In this document: piece by piece, positions 1-17,400 of the stretch | Layout: every line of letters starts with the position of its first letter | Position numbering within the stretch: position 1 is the stretch's first letter | Assembly: GCA_001642005.1 (NCBI GenBank) | Contig: LWCA01000105.1 | Coordinates: 1-54,067, forward strand | DNA: 54,067 nucleotides | Direction: 5' to 3' | Origin: Intoshia linei | Taxonomy: Eukaryota > Orthonectida > Rhopaluridae | Program-made: the position numbers and the translations under genes | Notes under the pieces: generated by a model | What the model was told of the DNA's origin: nothing | The model's input: the letters and a program-made list of their open reading frames with translations, nothing else | Databases searched by the model: none

Positions 1-493
1 AACTAGATAAAATTTAATCGGTAATTGTGTTCTAAATTACATTTCGAACGCTCATTAAAATATACTTTTGTTAATTCAACCGAAAGTTTAAAAAGTGGAC
101 ACCCTAATAGTTAATTAATTTGAACAAAAAAAATTAAAATAATTTTATTCTTTAAAAAAAACAATTTTGATCACCAAGTAAACTTACACCTATTCAAAAT
201 TTACTCACAAGCAATTAGATTCGTTAGTTAGTTAGATTCAAGTTAGTTAAATTAAATTAATGTATTAAAAGTATAAATTGGTGCAAAAGTGTGTTTTACT
301 GTTAAAGGTAAACTGTACTTAAAAAGTGATTGAAACATCGATCAAAAAAATGAAAGTTAAAGTCGTATACGTTTATTTTTGCAAAAAATTGATAAATACC
401 AGCCAATCTCACTAACTTTACAAGATAAAATGACGGGATAAAGTTAAAGACAATTTAAATAATTTTCAAATTACTAACTATAGTAACATTGCA
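1..493. other. Upstream region of RBBP5, no gene seen
   Basis: AT-rich sequence in front of the RBBP5 start codon at 494. I see no convincing coding frame, splice-compatible exon or recognisable repeat. It probably holds the promoter and 5' untranslated region of RBBP5, but no TATA box or initiator is distinct enough to mark. Confidence 0.5.
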
Positions 494-3400
494 ATGAATT
501 TACCTATTTTGAATAATTTTATAAATCCTCACCCAGATTTTGATGACAAAATAGACTGCCTGGGAATAGCTGTATGCTGCTCATTTAATCATTACGGAAC
601 ATTGCTAGCCGTAGGCTGTAATGATGGACGAGTAATAATTTGGGATTTTTTGACGCGCGGCCGAGCAAAAAGTAGAATATGGTTTTTGTTTTAAATATGA
701 ATTTAGTTGTAAGTGTTCACATAATGTGCATAACACGGATATCTTGGAATTATTCTGGTCATTTACTGCTCAGTACATCTGCCGATAACACTATAAAGAT
801 ATGGGAAGTTTTGGAGGATGAATCAATTTTAACATTGAGCTTACCTTCTCCAATTTTAAACGTAAAATTTCACCCAAAATACGACAGCATTTTTATAGTC
901 AATTTATACTATCATCAGAGTCTTATCTTCAACACACATTTAAAATTTTATTGTATTCTACCGATTTGCGTGTCCAGTTTAGACGTAAACGTTATTTCTT
1001 CTTTTGATAGATCTGGTAAATATATTTATTTTGCTAATGGACACGGTGTTGTAACTGTTCGCAGATTTTATATCAAAGATTTATGTGTGGATTCTAAAAA
1101 TATTTGTAGTGATGGTCAGGTTTTTGATAATATTACAGATACAAATTACAAATTAGTTGATTGTGATAAATTTTTGAAAGTTACATCTGCATTTCGAATA
1201 CACCCTGGTGTTACTCTTGTAGCAATAAAAGCCATTAATTTTGCTAAAAATGATAAATTGTTTTTACTCAATTGTTCCGATCGTGTTATTCGTATGTATT
1301 CTCCTGAAATTTTACCGCCATATGAAAACGATCAAGTCAATTACTTAAATTGTATCAAAAAATTCCAGGATTTGGTTAATAAGACTGTATGGGTTAGTTG
1401 TATTTTTTCTGGAGACAATGAATTCGTTGTAGCTGGAGCTTCGAAACAGCAACATTGTTTGTATATTTGGCAAACTGTCAATGGAAATCTTGTTAAAATA
1501 CTCAATGGAGCTAAAGGCGAAACTGTCATTGATGTAATTTTTTTAATTTTTTATTATTCTGATAATGTAATTAGAAAATTTTGAATTGATAGATTTAGTG
1601 TTCTATAACCGTTTCTTAATCTTTTGTCTATATGCCAATTTTATTTCAAAAATTTTTTCTTCCTCAGGGCACTGGAGAGTGGTAAGCCTCGGTTGATAAA
1701 AATTATTGAGTATTAATGTAAATTCTAACAATAAATTCTGAAACAACAAATACTCGAATAATGCAGAGTTGCCAGAAAATAAATTGATCTTATCCCAGCG
1801 TTAATAATTTATTTGCATAGATTTTTTGATGGCAATGTTGTTTACAATGTAAACTTTACATTAAATTGAAAACGTGATAGAATAATTGTAATTGAAATTT
1901 AAGATTGAAAAGTTTGAGTTACAATTTTTCTACTGTCAAATTCAACAATTTACCTTAGAGTTTAAGATTTTAATAAAATTTAATTAATTTATTTTTTTGA
2001 TTTTGTAAAATATTTAAATTAATTATTTAGTCATGTTTTTTGATTTTTTAACGAAATGAGAGACTCATTAAACAAAACTAATCTAAATTGATTTACTGTC
2101 GTTCTCTTGACTTAACATTTTAAATTTAATACACACATTGTTATGATATAATTTAAGAATATAATTTTTTTAATGTTCAATTTTGAAAAATGAAACACCC
2201 ATTTTACAAAAATTTTGATACGCTATCATCGGAAGGAGGCTTGGTACGGTATGTTCGACAAGATTTGGTAAAAATAGATAAAGGGGATTGTTCACTTAAG
2301 CATTAAGGATTGGTAAAATTTTATTTTTTATTTTGGGTTGTAATAAGAGATATTTTATCATAAGATTTTGTAAAATGGGATTTTTATTGTGGGGTTTGAA
2401 TAAGATGTTTTTCTCATAAGATTTGGTAATATCGCATTTATCAAAAAAAAATTCGGAAAAAGGGGATTTTGAAGTGGATTAAGTGGTTTTTTTGTAGAAA
2501 TTTTATAAAGAGGATTTTTCCCTTAAGGGTTGGTAAAATTGTTATTTTTTTATTTAGTTAGTAGTGATTATGATTTCCCGGGAAAAATAAAAAATTTTTA
2601 TTCATATATAATATAGAAGCATTAAAAATTTTAGAGACATTAATTAATTTTAGAAACAAAAAAAAATTTAATTAATGAAATATCACAAATCTAGATTAAA
2701 ATTTACAAATTTAATCAGAAAAAAATTTATTTATTTTAGATTGTTGAAAAAGTGTTTCAAAACACACATAATATTGTATAGATTCGTCTTTTAAATGCTT
2801 TCTACGTTTTGTAACAAAATTAGAAGCAGTAGAGAAATTTTTTTCATTTTGTATTGACGTAGGTTGAACGGACATAAGGGCTTCCTTTAATTTTAACAAT
2901 CTTGATGATAGCGTTGCAGTTCGTAACAAGTCATAATATTTTTCAAAATAATATTGGAAAAAGAGGATAATTCCCTTAAGCGTTAGTAATTTGTGGTTGG
3001 AATAAGAGGTTTTTAAAAAAAGTATTGGAAAAAGGATATTTTTCCATAAAGGGCTGGAAATTAGATTTTTTATTTGTGGTTTGATGATGTGGATTTTTTT
3101 CATAAGATTTCATAAAATCGAAGTTTTGAAAAGAATATCGGTGTAAGTCAATTTTTCCGTGAGGGCTTGAAATGGTATTTTTGATTAAATTTTATTAGTG
3201 GTGAGATTTTTGAAATGGTAAATTTTAAATATTATAATATAATCATATTTTCCGGGAAATATCTCGGGAATTTTGTCCCGGCACAATCACTAGAATTAAG
3301 TGAATTTATATCATCAGGTTTGGTAAAATAGGATTTTTTTAAAAAATGTTGTAAAAAGGGGATTTTCTCTAAGGGTTTGAAATTGTATTTTTTATTAAAT

Positions 3401-4848
3401 TTTATTAATGGAGGGATAAAAGTGGGATTTTTGAAATAATAATGTAGCGGTAGTCTAGGCTTTGGAATAAATCGCCACATCTGGCAACTTTGGTCTAATG
3501 GTGTAAATAAAAATATAGACTAAAGATATTTGCCATAAATAAAGAACAAGATATAGACATAAAAATATATAACCGTAGGCTGGTCATAAGATCGTATATC
3601 TCTTGTGACTCACAACAAATTGTGTATTTCTTAATATATTTATATTCAATGATATCAACTTTTTTAATTTTTAACTAACATTGTCAAAAAACAAAAACTA
3701 AGTATGTGTTTATTGAAATATCCCCCTTTGGAAGTCACCACTAAAATATCAATTACAAAATTTCGATGAGAACCTAACAGAAAATGGTCGTTTTAATAGA
3801 GTCGACTGTATGTTTAATTATTATAAATTTTAGTTGGATTACCATCCAAGTAGACCCATGCTTGCTTCTGTGTCCAATCTGGGAACAGTTAGTTTGTGGC
3901 TTCAAGTAATATATTTTTAAATCTAAATAATAATACATATATTTTACTTTGTACATGTATATTACTTTTATGAAAGATTATGTCTTACTCATTAAATGGT
4001 TTTTTATCATCAAGAGAGATATTGTTACTATTTTGATATAAATGGTTTTAGGCTCATGTTGAAAATTGGTCAGCATTTGCTCCAGATTTTAACGGTAATT
4101 TTTATTTATTTACATTTTAATGTATGCATTCAGTTCCACTTAACGAGCCCTGTACCAGACGGACCATACTGTAAAATTCATGAAATTTAAAATTGGATTT
4201 ACTGTTTGATTATGTTTACTTTGATTTTATGTATCTTTTTTTTGAATTTTGATTTAATTTTTGTAATTTAAGGACCCATTTTGATATTGAAACTGAACTG
4301 CAGTGCACAGTATGCTTTCACATTTTAAATGTTGAATTTGAACATTGATTTAATTTTATTTATAATGTAGAAGTTGAAACAAATGTAGAATATGATGAAC
4401 GCGAATCTGAATTTGACATAGAAGATGAAGACAAATCAACCGTAATCAATTTAATCATTGTATTGTACATTTAAATTAAAAGGTAGAAGAAATGGAAGTA
4501 GAAGTAGACGACGATAATGTAGATGTTACTACAGTTGAACCGTTAGAAAATAACATTGGTGATGAGGATGATTCATTCACGCAAGAATTGTTATATTTAA
4601 TGGAAAATTGTACAACAAAAAAATATGTATTTACTGAACCATTACTGTTTTTGCCTGTTACTCCATACGTTGATCCAAATTTGAATATAAATAAAGATGT
4701 CAAAATTGAGACTGAAAATGAAAAAGAAAGTGTTCAATTACCAGAACGTAAAAAAATAAAAATTGAACTAAATTCAGCCCCCACTACTGTCATACATCCA
4801 ATGGCACTTCATCTTCAAAAAATTAAAAAAAAAGAAAAGAGAAAATAA
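494..4848 (+). CDS. RBBP5: RBBP5, WD40 subunit of the MLL/SET1 H3K4 methyltransferase core
   Basis: Six exons: 494-671, 707-1533, 3834-3905, 4052-4094, 4371-4441, 4483-4848; about 518 aa, close to the usual length of about 540. The start MNLPILNNF and the N-terminal block LLAVGCNDGRVIIWDFLTRG match RBBP5 almost word for word. Exon 2 carries most of the WD40 propeller, with SPILNVKFHPK and a later block reading WVSCIFSGDNEFVVAGASKQ. The C-terminal part keeps ENWSAFAPDF and the acidic DERESEFDIEDEDK segment, which in the family binds ASH2L and activates the methyltransferase. The protein scaffolds nuclear H3K4 methylation with WDR5, ASH2L and DPY30 (family knowledge). The propeller has an extra loop of roughly 35 residues around 1090-1190. 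Introns are 35, 2300, 146, 276 and 41 nt. Only the 2.3-kb one is large, and it holds transposon debris. Confidence 0.96.
1534..3833 (+). repeat. Large RBBP5 intron 2 filled with repeat debris
   Basis: This 2.3-kb intron sits among introns of 35-276 nt. It contains many diverged copies of a TTGGTAAAA/GGGGATTTTTCC/TTAAGGGTTGG motif (about 2220-2560 and 2940-3440). A hAT transposase C-terminal fossil lies on the minus strand. The stretch 2100-2260 resembles sequences at 9260-9420 and 28140-28240. The splice ends follow from protein alignment: VID at 1533 joins LDYHPSRP at 3834. Confidence 0.75.
2711..3103 (-). pseudogene. hAT-family transposase C-terminal fossil
   Basis: This minus-strand open frame (130 codons) ends in a segment like the hAT C-terminal dimerisation region: LLRTATLSSRLLKLKEALMS, then SIQNEKNFSTASNFVTKRRK, then a final hydrophobic stretch. 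The pattern [S]xxNE[RK]xFSxASxxVxKRR is diagnostic of that domain. The upstream half of the frame is repeat-derived and probably not original transposase. No zinc-finger or catalytic part is visible nearby, so this is a decayed fragment in the RBBP5 intron. Confidence 0.7.
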
Positions 4849-5136
4849 TAATCATCTTATTTTGTACATTTTATTATATAATACATTCTTGTGTCATTCA
4901 TTTTGATAACTCAAACTTTTATAAATTATGTATTTGGAATACTAGATTTTTGTAAAGATGTGACAGTAAGAAAGTAAACAATTTACAAAATGTTTTGTGA
5001 AATATCTTTGACATTAAGTTGTTTAATGCATGGATTCATAAATGGAATACGAAATGTCTATTTAAACTATTGAGTTTAATTTTATTATATCATCGGAATT
5101 GAATAGTAAACAATTTATTTTGCATATAAATATAAA

Positions 5137-10055
<4,919 letters not shown>

Positions 10056-11238
10056 TATTTAAATATGCATAATAACGGTTGTCAATGTTTACTACTGTTT
10101 ACTGTATGAAATTTAATAAATTTCACATAAATAGTAAAAACTATAAAAGTGATTTTATATGACAATAAATTGTATTGTATACCTTACATGTTAATTACTA
10201 GTGTGATTAATAATCACTGATTATAATTGAAAAAATAAGTGTCGAGCTGTGAAAATTGTAATCAAATTATTTTCAAGTGTATAGTTATTATATTCAATTA
10301 ATATTTACTAACTTTGAGCCATGTGTATTGAGAATAGTTTAGGGTTCACTGGCAATTTTAATGTCAGAAAAGTTATTGAATAGGTAATTAGGTTATAATT
10401 TATAAATTATGCTATTTTAAAAAAATCGATCAACATAATTAATTCGTTTGAAATTTGTCGTATTTAAAATAGCAGACAAAATCGATGCTAGTTATAATAA
10501 TTATGTACATTATGAAATATATTAAAATTTAGGAGCAAATTCGTGGATGATGGTTGGATGAATAAACGAAAATATACAACTATTTGACTGTTTGACAATA
10601 AAAAATAAAATATAAAATTTAAACTTTTAATTGAAAATGAATATATATTAATATAAAAAAATGTGATGATTGATTGATTATTAAAAATATGAAAGCATCA
10701 ATAAAAATTGATTTAAATGGCTGAAATAAAAGCAAATGTTATAAAATGAGCAGAATATTTATAAAATCGATTTTTAAACTTGAATTAATTATTAATTATT
10801 CAGTGCTATCTACTGAGATAATGTATGTTGCATGTTTACGTGGTATTGCTTACTTTTGAAAATTTTATGCTATTACTAAATTATTGTAATTGTATTATAT
10901 TAAAATACAATACTAATATCTAATAGTAACTAAAACTAACGACAATTACGTTTATTAAAATGCATAGGTCTATAATGAATTGATTGAATGCTCAAACGTT
11001 AAAAACTGAGCTAAATTAAACAAATTAATCGTTGTATTGTTAAAAGGACACGGTGATTAACACAATTAAATCATTTACATACTCAAGAAATTAGCATTCT
11101 GAATATACATGGGTATGTTAGTGTTGAACATTTTCAGTTACAATTTAGATATTATAAACTCTTTACAATCTAATGCGCAGTTTAATCACTGAAAACGAAA
11201 GATTAAAATATTTTTCTTTATTGAGAGGCTAAACATGA
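10056..11238. other. Intergenic spacer between CBS and SLC35F, nothing recognised
   Basis: This 1.2-kb spacer is very AT-rich. The CBS polyadenylation signal candidate AATAAA is at 10115. The distal part should hold the promoter of the transporter gene. I see no exon-like open segment, RNA gene or named repeat. Confidence 0.5.
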
Positions 11239-14200
11239 ATGATGAAAATCAAGGGTGGCAAAATAACAAGCATATTTAACAATAAGGCAAAATCTGTGTC
11301 TGAGAATGTTAAAATTAATGTTATACCTTCCAATGAATCCAAAACTTCATATTCACTTAGAGATATCAATGAAACGGTTTCAAATTCTGATGTCGATAGT
11401 TTTCACAATTTACCTCTTAATTTACCGGAAGATAAACCAAATATTTTTCATTTTTTTCAATCCAAAAACAATTTTTTTAATATCAAAAATACCAAAGTTA
11501 AATTATGTCTTCCAATATTCTTTTTACTTGTTCAAACTGTCATTGGCGCTTTTCTAATTGTACATTCAGGTTACATTTTTTATACTCTATTATATTATAT
11601 ATAGCCATGCACATTCAAAACATGTTCAAGGACTCACAACTTCTTTTCTTTACAGTGTATATGTCTCTTATACCTCATTTACTTATTTATCCATTTTATC
11701 GAATTGTACATATATTTTATCAATCGAATAAGCCTTATACAATTTTATCTATATTCGTGTATGTTTTTCATTTTTGATCCTTTTTTGCAAATTTTCTTTA
11801 ATCGTTTTTATTTAGAAATAACCTTTTCGCGGACCATCGTTTTGAAAGAACCGGTAAATTTATACGCTGTATCGTTATTATGTTATTTCTATCTTCTTTA
11901 ATATGCATAACTATATATTGCTGGATAAATGGTATCCTTAATAGAACCTTGCTTGAAGTATTTATAATTGGTCAGTCGTACATCAATTTCTTATACATTA
12001 TTAATTGGATTATTTTGAAAAAAAAATTCATTGGGTTCAAGGTATTTTTATTATTTACATAAATCCATTAATTATCCATCGAGGATACGTACTTGAATAA
12101 AATCCATTACATTATTATATTATTATAGGCTAGGGGTGACAACCTTTTGCATCTAGTGGGCTCTTTTTTATATCAAAAAATTATACGGCCCCGTTTTTGA
12201 AAATTTACACATGATACATCTTAATTGAAGAGAAACGGTTCTAGGCATTCAACAAAATAAAATCCAGGCGATTTGAAAATTTTGTATTAAATTAAATGAT
12301 TCTAATTATCCAATGTACTAGAAAATGTTTAAGACGATACTTAAAAATTGAAGGAGAATGAATGTATAATTTTTTTGACAACTATATATGTTAAGGAATC
12401 GTTGATATGATAAATTTTTCTGCATGCAAAATCGCAAAACTTAAGGGTGCCTTAATAAAAACTTAATTATATAGAATTGTATACATTGTAAATGGTTAAT
12501 TTAGATAGTCAGCATCGTTGTAACATTTATCGGAGTATCTATAATCAATTACACTCCTTTTATAAATACATCTAAAGATCAATATAAAACATTCTTAAAG
12601 CTATGGTCAGCCATCTCTATTAGTTTTTTCTCTTTCTTTGCGGCGTTATCTAAGGTAAATTTAATTTAATATACAATATTGACTTTAATATAATTTATAA
12701 ATAGTTATTACTATATGTTATTAATAATAACTTATTATAATGGTCTTGTGTTACTAGAAGTTTATATAGACTGAATTTTAATTAATGGTGGATCGCCATT
12801 AAGTTCAAGAATCTCATTACCTTTATGTTTTTGATTATTATAATTCGTTTGAAAAATTATGGGAATATTTTGGATTATTTTTTTTTATGTTATATACTCA
12901 TACAACTACCTTAACCCTTACGAGACAATAACACGTGTATTATTAAACTTTTATTTTTTGAAATTTAAGTTTACATGAAGTGAAAATTTTAATAAAATTA
13001 GTGTAAACATTTCTAAAAATTAATAGTCCCGTAAGGGTTAAAATTAAAAATTTTGATGAAATAGTAGTTACAATTAGTGATTGTGGTTGCCATTTTTTAA
13101 CTTTTTTGGTTGCCTTGTGGAGCAAGAAATCACCCATTATACGGAAATTTGTCTAACACCCTATTCATTTATAATAATAGGCCCGTTATCGGTTTCACAT
13201 CCAATGATTCATATATGAATCATTAAAAATTTCAAAAAAATCGAATGATTTCCCAAAAGGGTTGGTAAAAGTGGCTTTTTGCCTTAAAGGTTGGTAAATT
13301 TTAATTTTTAGTAAAAATAGTTGGATTTTAGTATATTTTAAATTTTAAGGAGCCAGATAGGTGTATATGAGGTGTACTTCATTATCATATTAAAAATAAA
13401 TCAAAAAAAACGAAAATGTGTGAAACTGTTATATAACCAATATCCACCTCTCCTATTCGTGTCATATTTCATGAAAGATAAAAAAAATTACTTAAATTAA
13501 GTTTCAAAGATAGATTCTCAGTAACGTCTTTAGTGACCAGGTTTCAATGTTTGAAAAATGTTGATCTACATTATATTTACCAGATGGATTAAATTAAAAT
13601 TTAGATATTGATGCACAAAATATTTCATCCAATAAACGTTGGAATAAGTTCATTTGCAATTAGTTTTTCCGGTATTTGAATTTAATAATCCTTAATTATA
13701 TAATATGCCACGCTATATTTGTTTGTTATTAAGTGTTCCATTGTGGATTTTTAAGTTAGATTTTCAACGTGAATTTATTTTTTTGATATAATAAAAATTG
13801 ACCTCGGCAGATCTAGGTGCTGTTTGTACATAGTACATAACAGTCAACCTAGTATATTATAATTATGTATATCATGTTAATTAAACTTTTATAGCATTTT
13901 TGGGACTGCTCTGTTTGTGGCCTATTATTCTAATTTTACATTATTCACACATTGAATATTTTATTACCTTTAACACCATACCTTGGAAAGATGTATCTAT
14001 ATTTTGTATATATTCTTTTGGTAATATTTTACAATTGCATATATTTATTCAACATTTAGGAATAACCATAATTTTTGTATTTGGAGATTTTATATCGTAC
14101 GACAGCTTAACAAAATTGACTTTCAATTTAGCTCTTATCATATTAATCGGTAATATAAAAGTATACAATAAATTTATTAATTAAATTATAGTCATGTTTT

Positions 14201-14340
14201 CCAAAAAAAACCAAATTAAATCAACAGAAATAACCGCCATATTTATGGTATTTCTGGGTGCATTTTTAGAATACCTACCTGATAATATAATCTCCAATTT
14301 ATCACGAAACAACAAGATTGAATCAAAAGTTTTGTCTTAA
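11239..14340 (+). CDS. SLC35F3/F4-type solute transporter (DMT superfamily)
   Basis: Eight exons: 11239-11569, 11605-11758, 11816-12041, 12505-12654, 13605-13671, 13895-14020, 14060-14149, 14192-14340; 430 aa. The polar N-terminus of about 95 residues is followed by roughly ten hydrophobic segments, the usual drug/metabolite-transporter layout. Alignable blocks include SYINFLYIINWIILKKKFIG (like FVYLLSWIVLHDRFMG), then IVSIVVTFIGVSII. WPIILILHYSHIEYF and TIPWKD match the SLC35F3/F4 segment around the eighth membrane span. Family members are putative thiamine or nucleotide-sugar-like transporters, so the substrate here is unknown. The start is the first ATG after an in-frame TGA. The 67-nt fifth exon is supported only by frame and by alignment. 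The gene converges on vWA gene B, with 103 bp between stop codons. Confidence 0.85.
12128..12310 (-). mobile_element. Partial hAT-like MITE, inverted
   Basis: Starts near TAGGGGTGACAACCTTTTGC. It contains the reverse complement of the family interior (GAAACGGTTCTAG, ATTCAACAAAATAAAATCCA), so about half an element of the 26459-26775 type is present in reverse. It lies just downstream of the splice donor in the 463-nt third intron of the transporter gene. Confidence 0.55.
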
Positions 14341-14443
14341 TTACGTTTATATATTAAAACATTTTTCAAAATTTGATAACTTTTAGTATTTATTAACTAA
14401 AATTGTAAATTACAACACGAATACTTGTTATTGTTTAGTAGTA

Positions 14444-17400
14444 TTAAAATATAGATAATTCAATGAGATTATTGAGCAAAATAGGTAATTTGGCTATTCT
14501 GTTGACACTTAGAATATTCTTTTCCTTAACTGACACAATTTCAGCCATTTTTTCGTGATCCACGAAATCCCCGACACCCACAGAGATGATGTTGATGTTA
14601 TTGTTTTTTAAATTATTTGCTTCATTTACAGTATGTTCTTCTTCGAGGTTTGCAACACCGTCAGAAAACAGTACAACCAGTTTATTTAAATGACGTGCCG
14701 AATTTCTAAAATGGTCATTGGCTATTCTAAGAGATTTAGCAATGTTTGTTTTTCCAGATCGATATTTCACGTTATTCCATATGGCGAATTGTAAATCTTG
14801 CAAATTTTTATATTGGCCTATCGATATATCCAGTTGAGCATCATCTGCAAAAGTTATGACTCCAACGTTAATTCCATTCGTCTTTGTATGACTATCAAAG
14901 GTTACTACTTCTGAAAGATAATTATTGAAAAATGTTTTTATTTGAGTCATGTGACTACGACGAACACTCCCCGAAACATCCAATACCAAAACTAAATCAA
15001 ACTGTTTTGAAGACTTGCTGCAGTATTTACCAATGTAATTACCCGAACAGTAACAATTATAGCTATTAAATAAAACATTGCATTGACTGTTTGACTGACA
15101 ATTTGAATTTTGACACCCGGAATATCCATACAAAATTTTTGACATTATATCTTGTCTAAGGTTTGGGTAATTGTAGTTATCTAGTTTCAAAATGTTCTTT
15201 TCGTAAGGCAATGAGGAAACAGCTCTCCAAGTTGGACTATAATCATCTTCACCAAAATTACCGTATTTATCTAAAACTCCGTAAGATAAAATTCCAACAT
15301 TATTGTTTCTTAATTTCACTGCCCAATTGAATGAATTTTGCAAATTATCACTTGATCCATCATTAGACAGTAAAATTATACTTTTACGATCAGAATTATC
15401 TCTTTTGTAATTTTCATTAAACACATTATCGTGTATTAATAGAAGTATGCCTGATAAATTGGTTTTTCCGCGAGTATATGTGATTGTATTTATCTAAATT
15501 TATATAAATTTTCCCGTATACTGTAAATTACTAAATTAAGTAGTAATTTCTTGTCACTGCTCAAGTATTCATGAAGTATTGCATCATTTGCATACGATCC
15601 GAGGCCAATTCTCCACCCTCCTGCCACATTTTCAATGAGTTTGAAGAGAGCTGCAATGTCATAATAATATTGGTCCGAATTTCGACTCCCTGATCGATCT
15701 ATTGCGATTTGTAAATCTACTTTATTACTGGAAACTGCTAAATTAAAAATAAAAAATATTTATAATATTCAACCGTTTTGACAATTTTTTCCATTGTAAA
15801 AATCTTGGCAATAACATATGTATCCTCCAATCAAATTTTCGCATGTACCGTAATTGCAAATATTGTTAGAACATTCGTTATTATCTAAATTGATTTTGTA
15901 AAAAATAATTGTCCTTCATTATGTGTACCAGTGGTCACAAACTTTTTTACCTAGGCACGAAATTTTTCTCCTGCGCCAAAATTTAATTTATAACATAAAT
16001 TATAAGATTTTTTTTAGAATATTATCACAGCGTCAGTGTTTACATTCTCAGTTCAATATCACACAATTCTAATTTTTTTTTGCAGACTAATAAATTTTAT
16101 ATTGGGTCGGGTAATTAAATAATTAGTCCGCAGACTAAAATAATAATTTTATGAATAATGAATATAAAAACTTTTGAAAAGTCAATTTCTTACTAAATTC
16201 TTTGTAAAAATTAATTTTTTCTCAAGGGTTTCGTAAAAGTGGATTTTACACATAAGTTTTGGTAAAATTAGTAAAATTAGTCTTAATTTCTGATGATATT
16301 TGTATAGCATGATGGTGGTGTTCGTAACAGATCAAATTTGGTATAAATATATTGAACTGTACTTAATACATCAGAATGGCAACTAGTGGCCAACAGTATA
16401 ATTTTTGTTTGTTCTTTGTGTAAATACGTAAATAATTCGTATTATTTATTTTTAAATTTTTGAACTTTAAAACACTGTTTTAAACATTCTCTACTGTAAT
16501 TGGCACATTATAATCATTTTAATACCGAATTTTCAGATGGCTCTGGATTTTATTTTGTTGAATATACTAGAACCGTTTCTGTTCAGTTAAAATTTAAATT
16601 TATCACTTGTAAATTTTCAAAGATGGGCCCGTAGAATTTATTAATATAAAAAAGTTACCCACGAGATGGAAAAGTTGCCGACCCCTGTAGTACAGTGTAT
16701 TGTACTTTAATTTATAAATGTATTGTAAAATCAAAAAAAGTTTGATTTTAAATAAAAAATTTTATTTTGTATTGTCATTTTTTAATAAATTTTTGTTACT
16801 ATCGATTTTTAAATTTAGTCTAAATTTAAATTTATTGTTTTTAATTTATATTAATTTTCAAGTAAATTGATTATTTTTAATAAAATTAGGTTTTAGAATA
16901 AAAAATGTATCAGAATACAGATGACGAGTTGTAACGATTAGTAGAGAGGAATTCAGATAAGGTCATTTAAATAAGATAAAAAGTTGCCCTGTATTGCACC
17001 GTACAGCAGTGGTTTTCATATGGGCACTAGCGCCCAAGTGGGCGTTTTCAAAATTTACACCGTTGCAACCAATATTATTGAAAATTTCAAATACATGTAT
17101 GTTATTTTTTACATTTTTAAGGGTAATATTAAAACTGAAACTGTAAACAAAATATTGAGTAAATATATTAAGTATAGAAAAAAATTTAATATATATCAAA
17201 GAGGAGATATTATTATCAAATTAACCAAGAATTAAGGAGTTTTACTACTAAATCAACAGGCCCAAGGATGACGTGGAATTCAATAAAAATTATTTACCTT
17301 TTATTTCATTATTATTGATATTAAAAAAGTATAGTTCATCTTATCATAGGGGTCGTTGATTTAGAAATTTATGAATTATGGTATAATGAAGCGTTGGTTT

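Noticed and set aside
3232-3480. Minus-strand frame of 82 codons in RBBP5 intron 2
   Set aside because: It is composed of TTGGTAAAA-type repeat units. The phenylalanine/lysine-rich translation is a repeat artefact.
4476-4703. Minus-strand frame over the last RBBP5 exon
   Set aside because: It is the shadow of the acidic repeats of RBBP5 (serine-rich antisense) and has no homology of its own.
16963-17235. Two overlapping opposite open frames of about 80 codons
   Set aside because: They lie across a hAT-like MITE with clear termini and target duplication. No protein family is recognisable.
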